DNA from: Pontibacter ummariensis
GTDB lineage: Bacteria; Bacteroidota; Bacteroidia; Cytophagales; Hymenobacteraceae
Direction of reading: 5' to 3'
NCBI RefSeq assembly: GCF_900188175.1
Contig: NZ_FZOQ01000020.1
Span: 37,445-101,444, forward strand
DNA length: 64,000 nucleotides
Part shown: piece by piece, positions 7,617 through 16,700 of the stretch
Numbering within the stretch: position 1 is the stretch's first letter
Layout of the letters: every line of letters begins with the position of its first letter
Translations under genes and position numbers: made by a program
The notes under the pieces: model-generated
Database searches by the model: none
What the model was told of the DNA's origin: nothing
What the model saw: only the letters and a program-made list of their open reading frames with translations

Positions 7617-8663
7617 TTGGTAGAGAAAGTAATAACACTGGAGAACATCTCTCTGATTGACTTTCTGGGGACAGAGAATCAAAATATAAAGCAACTGGCT
7701 GCTGCTTTTCCAAGCAGTAAAATCATTTCCAGAGGTAACGAGATCAAGATTCAGGGCCAGACCCCGGAGATCACCAAAATTCACGAAATTCTTTCTTCAC
7801 TGATCGACCATTACCATAAGTTCGGAAAGATTACGCATAACAGCGTAAATAGATATCTTTCTTCGGATTCTTTTGTAGACGAGGATGTAATTGTTACTTC
7901 TCCGGATGTAATTGTGTATGGTAGCAAGGGGGGCGTGATCAAAGCGAAGACGCCAAACCAGCAACGATTGGTAGATACGGTAGAGAAGAACGATCTGACT
8001 TTTGCGCTGGGACCAGCCGGTACAGGTAAAACATATGTGTCTGTAGCCCTGGCGGTACGCGCCCTGAAGAACAAGGAAGTAAGGAAGATCATCATCTCCA
8101 GACCCGTGGTAGAAGCAGGCGAAAGCCTGGGCTTTTTGCCCGGCGACATGAAAGAGAAGGTGGACCCTTACCTGCGCCCGATCTACGATGCCTTGGAAGA
8201 CATGATCCCGGTAGAGAAACTGAAGTATTACCAGGAAAACAAGATCATTGAAATTGCGCCATTGGCTTACATGCGTGGCCGTACGCTGAACAATGCCTTT
8301 GTGCTGTTGGATGAGGCCCAGAACACTACCCCGGCACAGATGAAGATGTTCCTGACCCGTATGGGCCCGAACGCCAAAGTGATGGTGAATGGCGATTGGT
8401 CGCAGGTAGACTTGCCGCGCAACCAGCGCTCTGGTCTGATGGAGGCTCTGAAGATCCTCCGCGGCGTGAAAGGCATCGGCTTTGTGGAAATGAGCGGCGA
8501 GGACGTGGTACGCCACAGACTGGTACGGGACATTGTGAATGCCTACACCAAGCTGGAGGAAGAGCGCCGCGCTGCCAAAGAGGAAGCAGAGGCAGCTGGA
8601 GAGGGCAGGAAAGAGCCGTCTTACGACCGACGCCGAAAAGTGAAGGTTGAAAATGCTGAATAA
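7617..8663 (+). CDS. PhoH family ATPase
   Basis: 348 residues, a typical PhoH-like protein. An N-terminal KH-like region (about 1-80, with IISRGNEIKIQG) precedes the ATPase core, which has Walker A GPAGTGKT (132-139) and Walker B VLLDEAQNT (about 228-236). The tail is rich in charged residues. PhoH proteins are RecA-fold ATPases linked to RNA metabolism; in several bacteria the gene lies beside ybeY, but not here. The start is TTG: translation from it gives MVEKVITLENI, which fits the family, and a purine-rich GAGGAT sits just upstream. A terminator follows. Confidence 0.92.
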   Translation: MVEKVITLENISLIDFLGTENQNIKQLAAAFPSSKIISRGNEIKIQGQTPEITKIHEILSSLIDHYHKFGKITHNSVNRYLSSDSFVDEDVIVTSPDVIVYGSKGGVIKAKTPNQQRLVDTVEKNDLTFALGPAGTGKTYVSVALAVRALKNKEVRKIIISRPVVEAGESLGFLPGDMKEKVDPYLRPIYDALEDMIPVEKLKYYQENKIIEIAPLAYMRGRTLNNAFVLLDEAQNTTPAQMKMFLTRMGPNAKVMVNGDWSQVDLPRNQRSGLMEALKILRGVKGIGFVEMSGEDVVRHRLVRDIVNAYTKLEEERRAAKEEAEAAGEGRKEPSYDRRRKVKVENAE

Positions 8664-8687
8664 GCTTAAATAATTATAGCATTATGT

Positions 8688-8711
8688 AAAGGCGCAGTAA
8701 CTTGCGCCTTT
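8688..8711 (+). terminator. Terminator after phoH
   Basis: AAAGGCGCA / TGCGCCTTT arms with a 6-nt loop, followed by TATCTTTTTATT. It ends just before the ATG of the acetyltransferase gene. Confidence 0.75.
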
Positions 8712-8722
8712 ATCTTTTTATT

Positions 8723-9151
8723 ATGATTGAGCTAAAACGAATAGAGCAGGAGCAGGACTTGCAGGCTGCTTATAAAGTAAGAGAGCAGGTATTTGTAGAG
8801 GAGCAGCAGGTTCCGCGCGACGCTGAGTATGACCAGTACGAACCCGTGGCAACCCACTATCTGGCAACGTTCAACGGTGTTCCCTGTGGGGCGGCTCGCT
8901 GGCGAACCACGGAGAAAGGCGTAAAACTGGAGCGCTTCGCCGTACTGGCCGCGTACCGCAACAAGAACGTAGGTGGGCAGGTGTTGCAGGCCGTTTTGCA
9001 GGATGTAAAGGCTGCTCACCCTGAGAAGGAAGTGTACCTGCATGCCCAACTGCCGGCCGTTAACTTTTACAAGCGCCACGGCTTTGAGACAGAAGGCGAG
9101 AAGTTCAGTGAGTGCGACATAGAGCACTATAAAATGGTGTACAGAGGCTGA
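8723..9151 (+). CDS. GNAT-family N-acetyltransferase
   Basis: 142 residues from the ATG at 8723. A TTG seven codons upstream overlaps the phoH terminator and is unlikely. The single GNAT domain has a hydrophobic strand EVYLHAQ, an acetyl-CoA-loop-like segment (RFAVLAAYRNKNVGGQVLQ) and a C-terminal NFYKRHGFET motif typical of ElaA/GNAT enzymes. It transfers an acetyl group from acetyl-CoA to an unknown amine. The stop overlaps the comEC start (TGATG), so the two are translationally coupled. Confidence 0.85.
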   Translation: MIELKRIEQEQDLQAAYKVREQVFVEEQQVPRDAEYDQYEPVATHYLATFNGVPCGAARWRTTEKGVKLERFAVLAAYRNKNVGGQVLQAVLQDVKAAHPEKEVYLHAQLPAVNFYKRHGFETEGEKFSECDIEHYKMVYRG

Positions 9152-11274
9152 TGCTGTCCTGGGCGCCATACCCCTTTGTGCGTGTTGCGCTTAGTTTTAT
9201 AGCGGGCATTCTGCTTTATCTTTTTGCGGGCAAGGATTTCCAGTACAGTACGGAAGTCCTTGCCTTTTTTGTGTTGCTTTACCTGGTAGGCTTTCTCCTC
9301 TCTAAAAGGCGGAAACAGCGTTTTATCACGGACGTAGCAGGAGTCCTGGGTTTGCTTTCTTTTGTTGCGCTAGGCCTCTGGACGACACACCTGCATACCG
9401 AAAAGCACCAGCCGCAGCATTTATTGCATCTTTCGGGGCAGCCAAACTACTACCAGGGGGTGGTAGACGATTATGTGCTGCAGAAGCCGGGTTATCAAAG
9501 TACTGTGTTAAAAGTGGAGCAGGTGCTTGTAAGCGGGGCCTGGCAGAAGGTCTCTGGCAAGGTGCAGCTTTCGGTGCCACATGATTCTGAAAGGCCTTAC
9601 GAGTTAAACTATGGTGATGTATTACTGATAAAAGGAGCACCGCAGAAAGTAAGCCCGCCGCTCAACCCGGCCCAGTTCGATTATCAGCAGTACCTGGCAA
9701 ACAAGAGCATTTATCACCGTCATTACCTGCAGGCTTACCAGTATGAGAAAGTCGCCTCTGAGCCTGCTAACCCGCTTTTGTACGCCAGCATACAGCTGCG
9801 CCGTAACCTAGATGCCCTGTTAAGAGCGCACGTAGGAGAGAAGCGGGAGTACAGCATCTCCTCTGCATTACTCTTAGGCGTAAAGGATGAACTGGACAAT
9901 GCCATCCGGGAGACTTATGCCAGCACCGGTACCATGCACGTGCTGGCTGTGTCCGGTTTGCATGTAGGCCTGATCTACCTTTTGCTGATGCTGGTCCTTC
10001 GCCGCTTCGGCAGCAGCAAGGCACAGCGCCTGTTAGGAGCGGGCATCGTACTGGCAGCGCTTTGGTTGTATGCCTTTGTCACTGGGCTTACACCTTCTGT
10101 GCTGCGGGCCGTCGTGATGTTTAGCCTGGTTACGGTAGGGCTTGCCATTCAAAGGCGGACGAACATCTACAACACAGTGGCAATTGCTGCCGTTGCCCTG
10201 CTTTTGCTAAATCCTTACAATTTGTTGGAGGTGGGCTTTCAGCTCTCGTTTCTGGCCGTGCTGGGTATTGTGTACCTGCAGCCCCGTTTTTATAACCTGC
10301 TGGAGGTGGATAACTGGTTGCTGGACAAGGTCTGGGCATACTTTACAGTGGCCGTTGCCGCACAGATAGCAACGCTACCCTTGGGCTTGTTTTATTTTCA
10401 TCAGTTCCCTGCCTACTTCTGGCTGGCAAACCTGGTGGTTGTGCCGCTGGCCACCTTCGTGCTCTGGTCTGGCATCGCAGCCCTGGCTTTTGTCTGGGTC
10501 CCGATGCTAGGCGCGTTGCTGTTCCAGGTTCATTACTGGCTACTGTGGGGCATGAACGAGTTTAACTTTTGGGTACAGCAATTGTCTGCCTCCCTGCTGC
10601 AGGGGATTGACATCACCCTGTTACAAACCATCCTGCTCTACCTGCTGCTGTTTGCCCTGGTCTTCTTCCTGGCACTGAAAAAGCTTCGCTTCCTAAGCCT
10701 TGCCGTGGTTATCGTTGCGATTTTATCCGTCCAGGAAATCAAAGAGACAGTACAGCAAAAGAACCAGGAACTACTTGCCCTCTACCAGGTGCGGGGCAGT
10801 ACAGGCATGGCCCTGGTACAGGGGCAACAAGCTACCGTGCTGTCTGACAGCATCCTGCTGTTGGACAGGGATAATTATACCTTTAACATACAACCGCACC
10901 TCTGGCAACTAGGTGTCCATGAACCTAAGCAGGTCAGCTTGCCGGGGAATGCTGCGAATGCTGTAAGCGAAGCTGCTCTTACTGTATTACCGGACAGCAA
11001 CCAGGTACTGGTGTGGCAAGGCATACGCCTGCTTCTGCTTTCCCGTCCACCGCAGCTAAAAGCCAGGCAGTCCCTGAACTTAGACTATGTGCTTTTGCGC
11101 CAAAATGTACGCCTGAAGCCTGAGGACCTACAGGGTTATACTACCGCCACTGTGCTGCTGGATGCTTCCAGCGCCCCCTGGTACCGCAGGCGTTTGCATC
11201 AGGCCTTGGATACCCTCGGGCTTGCTTATTATGATGTAGCTGACTCAGGTGCTTTTGTGTTGAAGGTGAGGTAA
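9151..11274 (+). CDS. ComEC/Rec2-family DNA-uptake channel protein
   Basis: 707 residues. An N-terminal pair of membrane helices and a DUF4131-like soluble domain (about 60-200) are followed by the multi-helix Competence domain (about 225-520), containing the family motif MHVLAVSGLHVGLIYLL near residue 255. In naturally competent bacteria ComEC forms the inner-membrane channel for single-stranded DNA. The C-terminal part (about 540-707) sits where many ComEC proteins have a metallo-beta-lactamase-like domain. Here I see no HxHxDH motif, so that domain is absent or degenerate. It is coupled to the upstream GNAT gene. Confidence 0.9.
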   Translation: MLSWAPYPFVRVALSFIAGILLYLFAGKDFQYSTEVLAFFVLLYLVGFLLSKRRKQRFITDVAGVLGLLSFVALGLWTTHLHTEKHQPQHLLHLSGQPNYYQGVVDDYVLQKPGYQSTVLKVEQVLVSGAWQKVSGKVQLSVPHDSERPYELNYGDVLLIKGAPQKVSPPLNPAQFDYQQYLANKSIYHRHYLQAYQYEKVASEPANPLLYASIQLRRNLDALLRAHVGEKREYSISSALLLGVKDELDNAIRETYASTGTMHVLAVSGLHVGLIYLLLMLVLRRFGSSKAQRLLGAGIVLAALWLYAFVTGLTPSVLRAVVMFSLVTVGLAIQRRTNIYNTVAIAAVALLLLNPYNLLEVGFQLSFLAVLGIVYLQPRFYNLLEVDNWLLDKVWAYFTVAVAAQIATLPLGLFYFHQFPAYFWLANLVVVPLATFVLWSGIAALAFVWVPMLGALLFQVHYWLLWGMNEFNFWVQQLSASLLQGIDITLLQTILLYLLLFALVFFLALKKLRFLSLAVVIVAILSVQEIKETVQQKNQELLALYQVRGSTGMALVQGQQATVLSDSILLLDRDNYTFNIQPHLWQLGVHEPKQVSLPGNAANAVSEAALTVLPDSNQVLVWQGIRLLLLSRPPQLKARQSLNLDYVLLRQNVRLKPEDLQGYTTATVLLDASSAPWYRRRLHQALDTLGLAYYDVADSGAFVLKVR

Positions 11275-11390
11275 GCTTTAGTGGGGCATCATCAACTGCC
11301 TCGTTCCCTTCCGTCTTTATACGACCAAATCCTCCCAATTACTTCTTCCCTCCCTTTTTCGTATCTTTACACACCTTAAAAGAGAAAAAT

Positions 11391-12416
11391 ATGAGCGAAT
11401 TTACCCCCCTTAGCGAACTAGGCGAGTTTGGCCTGATCAAGCTAATAAAAGATAAGATAGAGCTGCGCCACCCGTCTACAGTAAAAGGAATTGGTGATGA
11501 TGCTGCTGTACTAGAGCCACAGGAAAAGCAAATTGTAGTGTCCAGTGATATGCTGCTGGAAGGCGTGCATTTCGACCTGACCTTCTGCCCGCTAAAGCAC
11601 CTCGGGTATAAGGCCGTGGCGGTAAATGTGTCGGATATTGCCGCTATGAACGCCAAGCCGACGCAGATTACCGTGAACATTGCCCTGGGCGCACGCTTTA
11701 CAGTGGAGGCGGTAGACGAACTGTACGAGGGAATCCGGTTGGCCTGTGAGAACTACAACGTAGATCTAATTGGTGGTGACACGACTTCTTCCCGCGCGGG
11801 TCTGGTGATCAGCGTCACAGCGATAGGAGAGGTGGCCAAAGGCGAGGCCGTACTACGTAGCGGTGCCAAGGAGAACAACCTGATCTGCGTAACCGGAGAC
11901 CTGGGGGCTGCCTATGTGGGCCTCCAGATACTCGAACGCGAGAAGCAGGCCTTTATAGCGAACCCGGAGATGCAGCCAGAGTTGGAGGGTAAAGAGTACG
12001 TAGTAGGCCGCCAGCTACGGCCAGAGGCGCGGATGGACGTGATTCACGAGCTGAAAGAGCGTGGCATCAAGCCAACAGCCATGATTGATGTGTCGGATGG
12101 TCTTGCCTCAGAATTGCTGCACATCTGCAGTCAATCCAAAGTGGGCGCTACCATTTACAAAGATAACCTGCCGGCTGACGAGCAAATGCTGGAGACAGCC
12201 ATGGAGTTTAACCTGGACCCGATTACCTGTATTATGAATGGGGGAGAGGACTATGAACTGCTCTTTACCGTACCTCTGGAAGACTACGACAAAGTGAAAA
12301 ACCACCCGGACATCAGCATTATCGGCAAGATTACCGATGCCAGCGAGGGCGTGAACCTGGCCAACAAGCAGGGACAGGCTTTTCCGCTACAGGCACAGGG
12401 CTGGGTACACTTTTAA
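11391..12416 (+). CDS. thiL: Thiamine-monophosphate kinase
   Basis: 341 residues, normal for ThiL. It phosphorylates thiamine monophosphate to thiamine pyrophosphate with ATP. Visible signatures are the N-terminal GEFGLIKLI, the metal-binding KGIGDDAAV, SSDMLLEGVHFD, AVNVSDIAAMNAKPT, LIGGDTTSS and DVSDGLASELLHI, followed by GGEDYELLFTV. It acts in the cytoplasm as the last step of thiamine cofactor synthesis; no other thi gene is nearby and I see no TPP riboswitch upstream. A -7-like TATCTTTA lies at 11362-11369. A strong terminator follows. Confidence 0.95.
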   Translation: MSEFTPLSELGEFGLIKLIKDKIELRHPSTVKGIGDDAAVLEPQEKQIVVSSDMLLEGVHFDLTFCPLKHLGYKAVAVNVSDIAAMNAKPTQITVNIALGARFTVEAVDELYEGIRLACENYNVDLIGGDTTSSRAGLVISVTAIGEVAKGEAVLRSGAKENNLICVTGDLGAAYVGLQILEREKQAFIANPEMQPELEGKEYVVGRQLRPEARMDVIHELKERGIKPTAMIDVSDGLASELLHICSQSKVGATIYKDNLPADEQMLETAMEFNLDPITCIMNGGEDYELLFTVPLEDYDKVKNHPDISIIGKITDASEGVNLANKQGQAFPLQAQGWVHF

Positions 12417-12534
12417 GTTCTTTCCTGGAGAAAGGCCTGTTTGCTGAAGGACAATGACCTTACCAGGTACAGGTTTTCAGGTGAGACAGGAAACGTTAAA
12501 TCTCTTTCAGCTTGATAGTTTGGGTTATTAACAG

Positions 12535-12572
12535 AACAAGAAAGGCAGCCTGTCGGGGCTGCCTTTCTTGTT
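12535..12572. terminator. Terminator after thiL
   Basis: 16-bp perfect stem AACAAGAAAGGCAGCC with loop TGTCGG. The stem sequence recurs almost unchanged at 15597-15640. Confidence 0.85.
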
Positions 12573-12642
12573 TAAACAGTGTCACGTCTTTTGTCTAAAA
12601 GTCCTTAGTCTGTTGTCCACTAGTCCTTTGCCCAAGAGGATC

Positions 12643-13011
12643 TCAGTCCTCCGGAAACGGGATGAACACAAAGTTCTGGAAGTCTCCGTCTACTACGAAC
12701 AGGCAACAGTACTCGTCAGGGTCTTTGTAGGCGGCCTTAAAGTCATCTACCTTATCCTTTACCACCAGTTGCCGGTTCACAAAGTCCTCCAGGTAAGAGG
12801 CGTTAATATGCCAGTCCAAGGCTACCTCTTCCTTGGCAAGAAACACAGAGCCCACCGGTACCTGTGTTCTGCTGAACACGAAAATAGGGTACTCTGAAAT
12901 TTTGCGCTTGCGCACCTGATAAGAGGCCTCTTTCAGCGTTTCGGCCACCACCACAAAATCTTTTGAGATAGTGCCCAGGTATTTACCATTCAGTTCCGGA
13001 TCGTTTTCCAT
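12643..13011 (-). CDS. Conserved-looking protein of unknown function, 122 residues
   Basis: An acidic protein with alternating hydrophobic strands and no signal peptide or membrane helix, probably cytoplasmic. I chose the ATG giving MENDPELNGKYLGT; a GTG seven codons upstream is possible. Notable segments are YPIFVFSRTQVPVGSVFL, a Cys-Cys pair in DEYCCLFVVDG, and the C-terminal NFVFIPFPED. I do not recognise the family. It lies downstream of rlmD on the same strand (80 bp gap), so the two may be co-transcribed. Confidence 0.65.
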   Translation of the reverse strand: MENDPELNGKYLGTISKDFVVVAETLKEASYQVRKRKISEYPIFVFSRTQVPVGSVFLAKEEVALDWHINASYLEDFVNRQLVVKDKVDDFKAAYKDPDEYCCLFVVDGDFQNFVFIPFPED

Positions 13012-13091
13012 GGTGTTATGTACGACAAACACAGTACAGAAATTAATGAACAGAGCTTTGACTGTTTTTTTCTGATGCTGGGCTTGTGTCT

Positions 13092-14498
13092 TTATTTAGC
13101 GGTTAACAAAACAATATTTTCTACGTGGTGCGTCTGCGGGAACATGTCCACTGGTTGCACGCGTGTTACCTCATATTTCTCCGACAGCAACTCCAGGTCC
13201 CGGGCCTGTGTAGCAGGGTTACAGCTGACGTACACAATGCGGTCGGCGTGTACCTGCAGGAGCTTTTCTACCACATCCTGGTGCATGCCTGCACGTGGCG
13301 GGTCTGTGATCACCACGTCTGGTCGTCCGTGCCGGGCAATCAGCTCATCTGAAAGGATGTCTTTCATGTCGCCCGCATAGAAGGTGGTGTTGGTGATGTC
13401 GTTGATCTGCGAGTTGATTTTGGCATCTTCGATGGCACTCGGCACATACTCGATGCCAATCACCTCCCGGCTTTGCCTAGCTACAAAGTTAGCGATAGTG
13501 CCCGCGCCTGTATACAGATCGTATACTAACTCATTGCCGGTTAAGGCGGCCAGTTCCCGGGTCTTCTTGTACAACTCGTAGGCCTGGTCGGCGTTGGTTT
13601 GGTAAAAAGACTTCGGCCCTACGCGGAACTTAATCCCCTCCATCTCCTCATGAATGTACGGGAGCCCTTTGTAGCAAACTACGTCCAGGTCGTGGTACGT
13701 TTCATTGCCTTTCGGATTCACCACGTACTGGAGCGAGGTAATCTCCGGGAAGGTCTCCTCCAAGTGCTTCATGATGCCCAAGATGGCCTCCTGGTCGTCG
13801 TACTTCACCTGCAGGATCACCATCACCTCACCGGTATTAGCGGTGCGGATGATGAGGTTCCGAAGAAAGCCTTCCTGCTTTACCGCGTTGTAAAAATCCA
13901 GCCCATGCTTCCGGGCATAATCGCGCACCTCCAGCCGCACAGCATTAGACGGGGCAGGCTGCAGGTAGCAATGCTCGATGTCCAGAATCTTATCAAAGCG
14001 GCCGGGGATGTGGAAGCCCAGGGCATTCCGGTCAAACTCCTCTCCCGATTTTATCTGCTCATCTGTCAGCCAGCCATTGCCTGAGAAGGTGTACTCCAGC
14101 TTGTTGCGGTAGTACTTCGTTTTCTCGGAGCCCAGGATAGGATCAAATTCCGGTAGCGTGACTTTACCTATTCGCTCCAGGTTATCCTTTACCTGCTTCT
14201 GCTTGTAGTGTAGCTGGGTTTCGTAGCTGATGTGCTGCCACTTGCAGCCCCCGCACACCCCAAAGTGCTGACAGAATGGCTCTACCCGCAGCTCGGAGTA
14301 CTCCCGGAAGGCAACTGGTACGGCCTCCATAAAGCTCTTCTTCTTGCGGGTAACGCGTAGGTCCACCACGTCGCCTGGGGCAACACCGCCCACAAAGATG
14401 ACCATGTTGTTATGGCGTGCCAGGCACTTGCCCTCGGCCACCATCTCTTCGATCTTTATATTCTCGAGTATCTCGAACTTGTTCTTCTTCTTTCTCAC
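13092..14498 (-). CDS. rlmD: 23S rRNA (uracil-5-)-methyltransferase RumA/RlmD family
   Basis: 468 residues. An N-terminal TRAM domain (about 1-65) is followed by a Cys cluster typical of the [4Fe-4S] site (QHFGVCGGCKWQ, about 80-90) and a C-terminal SAM-dependent methyltransferase domain. DLYTGAGTIANF is the SAM-binding motif and VSCNPATQARD holds the catalytic Cys. The enzyme makes 5-methyluridine in RNA; E. coli RlmD targets U1939 of 23S rRNA. Exact target assignment among RlmD, RlmCD and TrmA-like paralogues is an inference. The gene starts a short minus-strand unit with the 122-residue unknown protein. Confidence 0.88.
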   Translation of the reverse strand: MRKKKNKFEILENIKIEEMVAEGKCLARHNNMVIFVGGVAPGDVVDLRVTRKKKSFMEAVPVAFREYSELRVEPFCQHFGVCGGCKWQHISYETQLHYKQKQVKDNLERIGKVTLPEFDPILGSEKTKYYRNKLEYTFSGNGWLTDEQIKSGEEFDRNALGFHIPGRFDKILDIEHCYLQPAPSNAVRLEVRDYARKHGLDFYNAVKQEGFLRNLIIRTANTGEVMVILQVKYDDQEAILGIMKHLEETFPEITSLQYVVNPKGNETYHDLDVVCYKGLPYIHEEMEGIKFRVGPKSFYQTNADQAYELYKKTRELAALTGNELVYDLYTGAGTIANFVARQSREVIGIEYVPSAIEDAKINSQINDITNTTFYAGDMKDILSDELIARHGRPDVVITDPPRAGMHQDVVEKLLQVHADRIVYVSCNPATQARDLELLSEKYEVTRVQPVDMFPQTHHVENIVLLTAK

Positions 14499-14712
14499 AA
14501 TGCTGCAAAATTACGAAATATTAAGCAGAATAGGGACAAGAGCGGAAGATAGCACACGAAGGCAAGGATTAACAAGTGAAGCCGTGAGGCTAAGGTAAAA
14601 ACCAAAAAGTGTTTTAGATAAGGTTTGGTACCTTCTATGAAGCACTTGCATCTAGCAGGTCTAAGCGGCTTTTTAGAAAAGCTGCCTGTCCGTGGCAATT
14701 CGCAATTAAACT

Positions 14713-14720
14713 TATCTTTG
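14713..14720 (+). promoter_or_regulatory. Candidate -7 element upstream of the SDR gene
   Basis: TATCTTTG matches TAnnTTTG, 32 bp before the ATG. The -33 region has only a poor match (CGTGG), so only the -7 element is supported. Confidence 0.4.
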
Positions 14721-14752
14721 CAGCTACGATCCTAATCGGGACAGATCAAACC

Positions 14753-15568
14753 ATGAAAGATAAAGTAGTTTTAATTACGGGTGGTACATCAGGCATTGGC
14801 AAGGCGCTCGCTTTTGCCTTTGGAGGGGCAGGCGCAAAGATCGCCTTCTCTGGCCGGAATCCTCTGAACCTGGAGCAAACATCAAAGGACCTAACAGCAG
14901 CAGGCATTGATAACCTGGCCTTGCAGGCGGATGTAAGCGTAGAAGAACAGTGCCAGCGCATGGTGCAACAGACTGTGGAGACGTATGGCAGGCTGGACGT
15001 GCTGATCAATAATGCAGGAATCTCGATGCGCGCGCTGTTCGAGGACCTGGACTTGAATGTGCTCCGTCAGGTAATGGACATTAATTTTTGGGGTACCGTG
15101 TATAGTACCAAATATGCCTTGCCTTACATTAAAGCTGCAAAAGGTTCTGTGATTGGTATTTCTTCCGTGGCTGGTTACCGGGGTTTGCCGGCGCGTACAG
15201 GCTACTCTGCCTCCAAGTTTGCGATGCACGGCTTTCTGGAGACCTTGCGTACCGAATTGCTTTACAGCGGTGTGCACGTGCTGCTGGCCTGTCCGGGCTT
15301 TACAGCCTCCAATATCCGGAACACGGCCCTGTCTGCAAACGGACAGCAGCAAGGCGAGACACCACGTGCAGAGGAGAAAATGATGAGTGCCGAGGAAGTG
15401 GCAGAACGCATCCTGAAAGCCACTGTCAAGCGCAAGCGTGACCTGGTGATGACCACACAAGGCAAAATGGCGGTGTGGGTAAACAAGCTCTTCCCGAGCC
15501 TGGCCGACAAGCTGGTGTTTAACGTGATGGCCAAGGAAAAAGACTCCCCGCTGAAGAAGCCTCGTTAG
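14753..15568 (+). CDS. Short-chain dehydrogenase/reductase
   Basis: 271 residues, classical SDR size. The NAD(P)-binding motif TGGTSGIG is at residues 9-16, followed by the Asn-Asn motif INNAGIS, the catalytic Ser in IGISSVAGYRG and the catalytic YSASK. The Arg in GRNPLN after the second strand favours NADP(H). The substrate cannot be told from sequence. A mildly basic C-terminal extension (KRKRDLVMTTQGKMAVWVNKLFP) resembles SDRs of the DHRS7/DltE-like group and may touch the membrane. Single gene with its own terminator. Confidence 0.9.
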   Translation: MKDKVVLITGGTSGIGKALAFAFGGAGAKIAFSGRNPLNLEQTSKDLTAAGIDNLALQADVSVEEQCQRMVQQTVETYGRLDVLINNAGISMRALFEDLDLNVLRQVMDINFWGTVYSTKYALPYIKAAKGSVIGISSVAGYRGLPARTGYSASKFAMHGFLETLRTELLYSGVHVLLACPGFTASNIRNTALSANGQQQGETPRAEEKMMSAEEVAERILKATVKRKRDLVMTTQGKMAVWVNKLFPSLADKLVFNVMAKEKDSPLKKPR

Positions 15569-15596
15569 ACAAGGGACTGTTGGATAAAGGACCAAT

Positions 15597-15640
15597 AAAA
15601 CAAGAAAGGCAGCCCCACGAGGGGCTGCCTTTCTTGTTTT
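15597..15640. terminator. Strong bidirectional terminator
   Basis: 20-bp perfect stem (15597-15616 and 15621-15640) around the 4-nt loop ACGA, with A-run and T-run ends. Sixteen bases of the stem are the same as in the terminator after thiL. Confidence 0.9.
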
Positions 15641-15734
15641 AAGACTATAGCAGACCGTTTCATGCTCTGCTGTTAAGTTCTGACAGTGCACATAAGCCCT
15701 TTTTCTTTCTTCGTAAGCCTTTCGTCCATTATCC

Positions 15735-16472
15735 TTAGGGTAGTTCCAGCAGGTTGTTTTTCCGGATAAAAGCTTTCTCTCCTTTCCACTTGATCTCGTA
15801 CCAGATGTCCCGCTCGCCTGTAATAGGTACTTTATGCCCTTGGGTAGCCGTAGCGAGCCAGGTTGCGCCCGCCGAGGGGGCCGACATAATGGCCACATAA
15901 TCATTTTTGATGATGCCGGCATTCCCCAGGTTCAGGAAGTTGATGTAATACAAGATAAAGAGCAGGTAAAGGGTAAAGCCTATCTTAAAGGGCTGTGAGA
16001 ACTTGTGCCCCTTTCGCCAGCTAATGAACATAATGGTAACGGTTACCACGGCAACAAGCAGCATCAGCTCCAGCAAGAGCATGTAGTGCTTGCTGAACTG
16101 TGTTTTAAAGAACTGCAGGTCGTTATACTCGTATCCCTGTAAACGGTGTGCCTGTGCCAGCTCTTCCATCTTTTTTAGGGTAGAGCGGCTGGGTTCTTTT
16201 GTATAGAAGAGGTGCAGGTAGTACATCGCCCCGGTATAATCGCGCATGCCTTCTTTCACGTAGGCCATCTTGAGGAGCATCTGCGGGGAGTACTGCTGCT
16301 GTTCCTCCAAGATTTGCTCATACAGGCCAAAGGCCTCCGTGTAGTACTGTCTTTGGAACAGAGAATCGGCTTTAGCGAGTGTTTTTTTATCTTGCTGGCA
16401 ATAAGCGGGTTCTGTGAAAAATGGCAAAATAAGCACTAAAAAGGCAGATATTTTGAACCAAAGTCTTTGCAT
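15735..16472 (-). CDS. Membrane protein with TPR-like and SH3-like domains
   Basis: 245 residues. A signal peptide (ending PAYCQQ near residue 26) is followed by a TPR-like helical region (about 30-110: ADSLFQRQYYTEAFGLYEQI), two membrane helices (about 130-150 and 165-185), and a C-terminal SH3b-like domain with SAPSAGATWLATATQGHKVPI and GEKAFIRKNNLLELP. Such bacterial SH3 domains often bind peptidoglycan or proteins. The topology puts the TPR and SH3 parts in the periplasm. Batch-like or BatE-like proteins share this arrangement, but no BatA-D genes are adjacent, so the role is open. Confidence 0.7.
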   Translation of the reverse strand: MQRLWFKISAFLVLILPFFTEPAYCQQDKKTLAKADSLFQRQYYTEAFGLYEQILEEQQQYSPQMLLKMAYVKEGMRDYTGAMYYLHLFYTKEPSRSTLKKMEELAQAHRLQGYEYNDLQFFKTQFSKHYMLLLELMLLVAVVTVTIMFISWRKGHKFSQPFKIGFTLYLLFILYYINFLNLGNAGIIKNDYVAIMSAPSAGATWLATATQGHKVPITGERDIWYEIKWKGEKAFIRKNNLLELP

Positions 16473-16496
16473 TTTAAAACTTAGCTGTTACTTTTG
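16466..16496 (+). promoter_or_regulatory. Promoter of the first tRNA-Lys
   Basis: TTTG (16466-16469), exactly 19 bp, then TACTTTTG (16489-16496): a perfect match to TTTG-N19-TAnnTTTG. The tRNA starts 50 bp after the -7 element. The -33 element overlaps the start codon region of the divergent SH3 gene. Confidence 0.75.
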
Positions 16497-16545
16497 CATC
16501 GCAATTCAGGGAGACGCCTTGAGAACGCAAGTTAAGAAATAAACT

Positions 16546-16618
16546 GATTCTGTAGCTCAGCTGGTAGAGCAATACACTTTTAATGTATGGGTCCTGGGTT
16601 CGAATCCCAGCGGGATCA
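16546..16618 (+). tRNA. tRNA-Lys (anticodon TTT), copy 1
   Basis: 73 nt. Acceptor stem GATTCTG/CGGGATC, D-arm with AGCTCAGCTGGTAGAGC, anticodon stem ATACA/TGTAT with loop CTTTTAA (anticodon TTT), T-arm GGTTCGAATCC, discriminator A, CCA not encoded. Identical in sequence to copy 2. Confidence 0.96.
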
Positions 16619-16700
16619 CTAGCAGAAAGCAGCGCCTTTTCAACTCGGAAAGGCTGGCTCTGTCTGCACTTCTAACGAAGGTAAAAAGCTTGCAATTATC

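Noticed and set aside
11275..11390. TPP riboswitch upstream of thiL
   Set aside because: The space is only 116 bp and lacks the conserved CUGAGA and ACCUGA thi-box segments.
12535..12572. Insertion-sequence terminal repeat, because the stem recurs at 15597
   Set aside because: Each copy is a complete hairpin placed right after a gene with T-runs, which fits terminators; no transposase lies between them.
14891..15922. 343-codon minus-strand ORF opposite the SDR gene
   Set aside because: Runs across a perfect terminator and antisense to a clear SDR; its codons are not protein-like.
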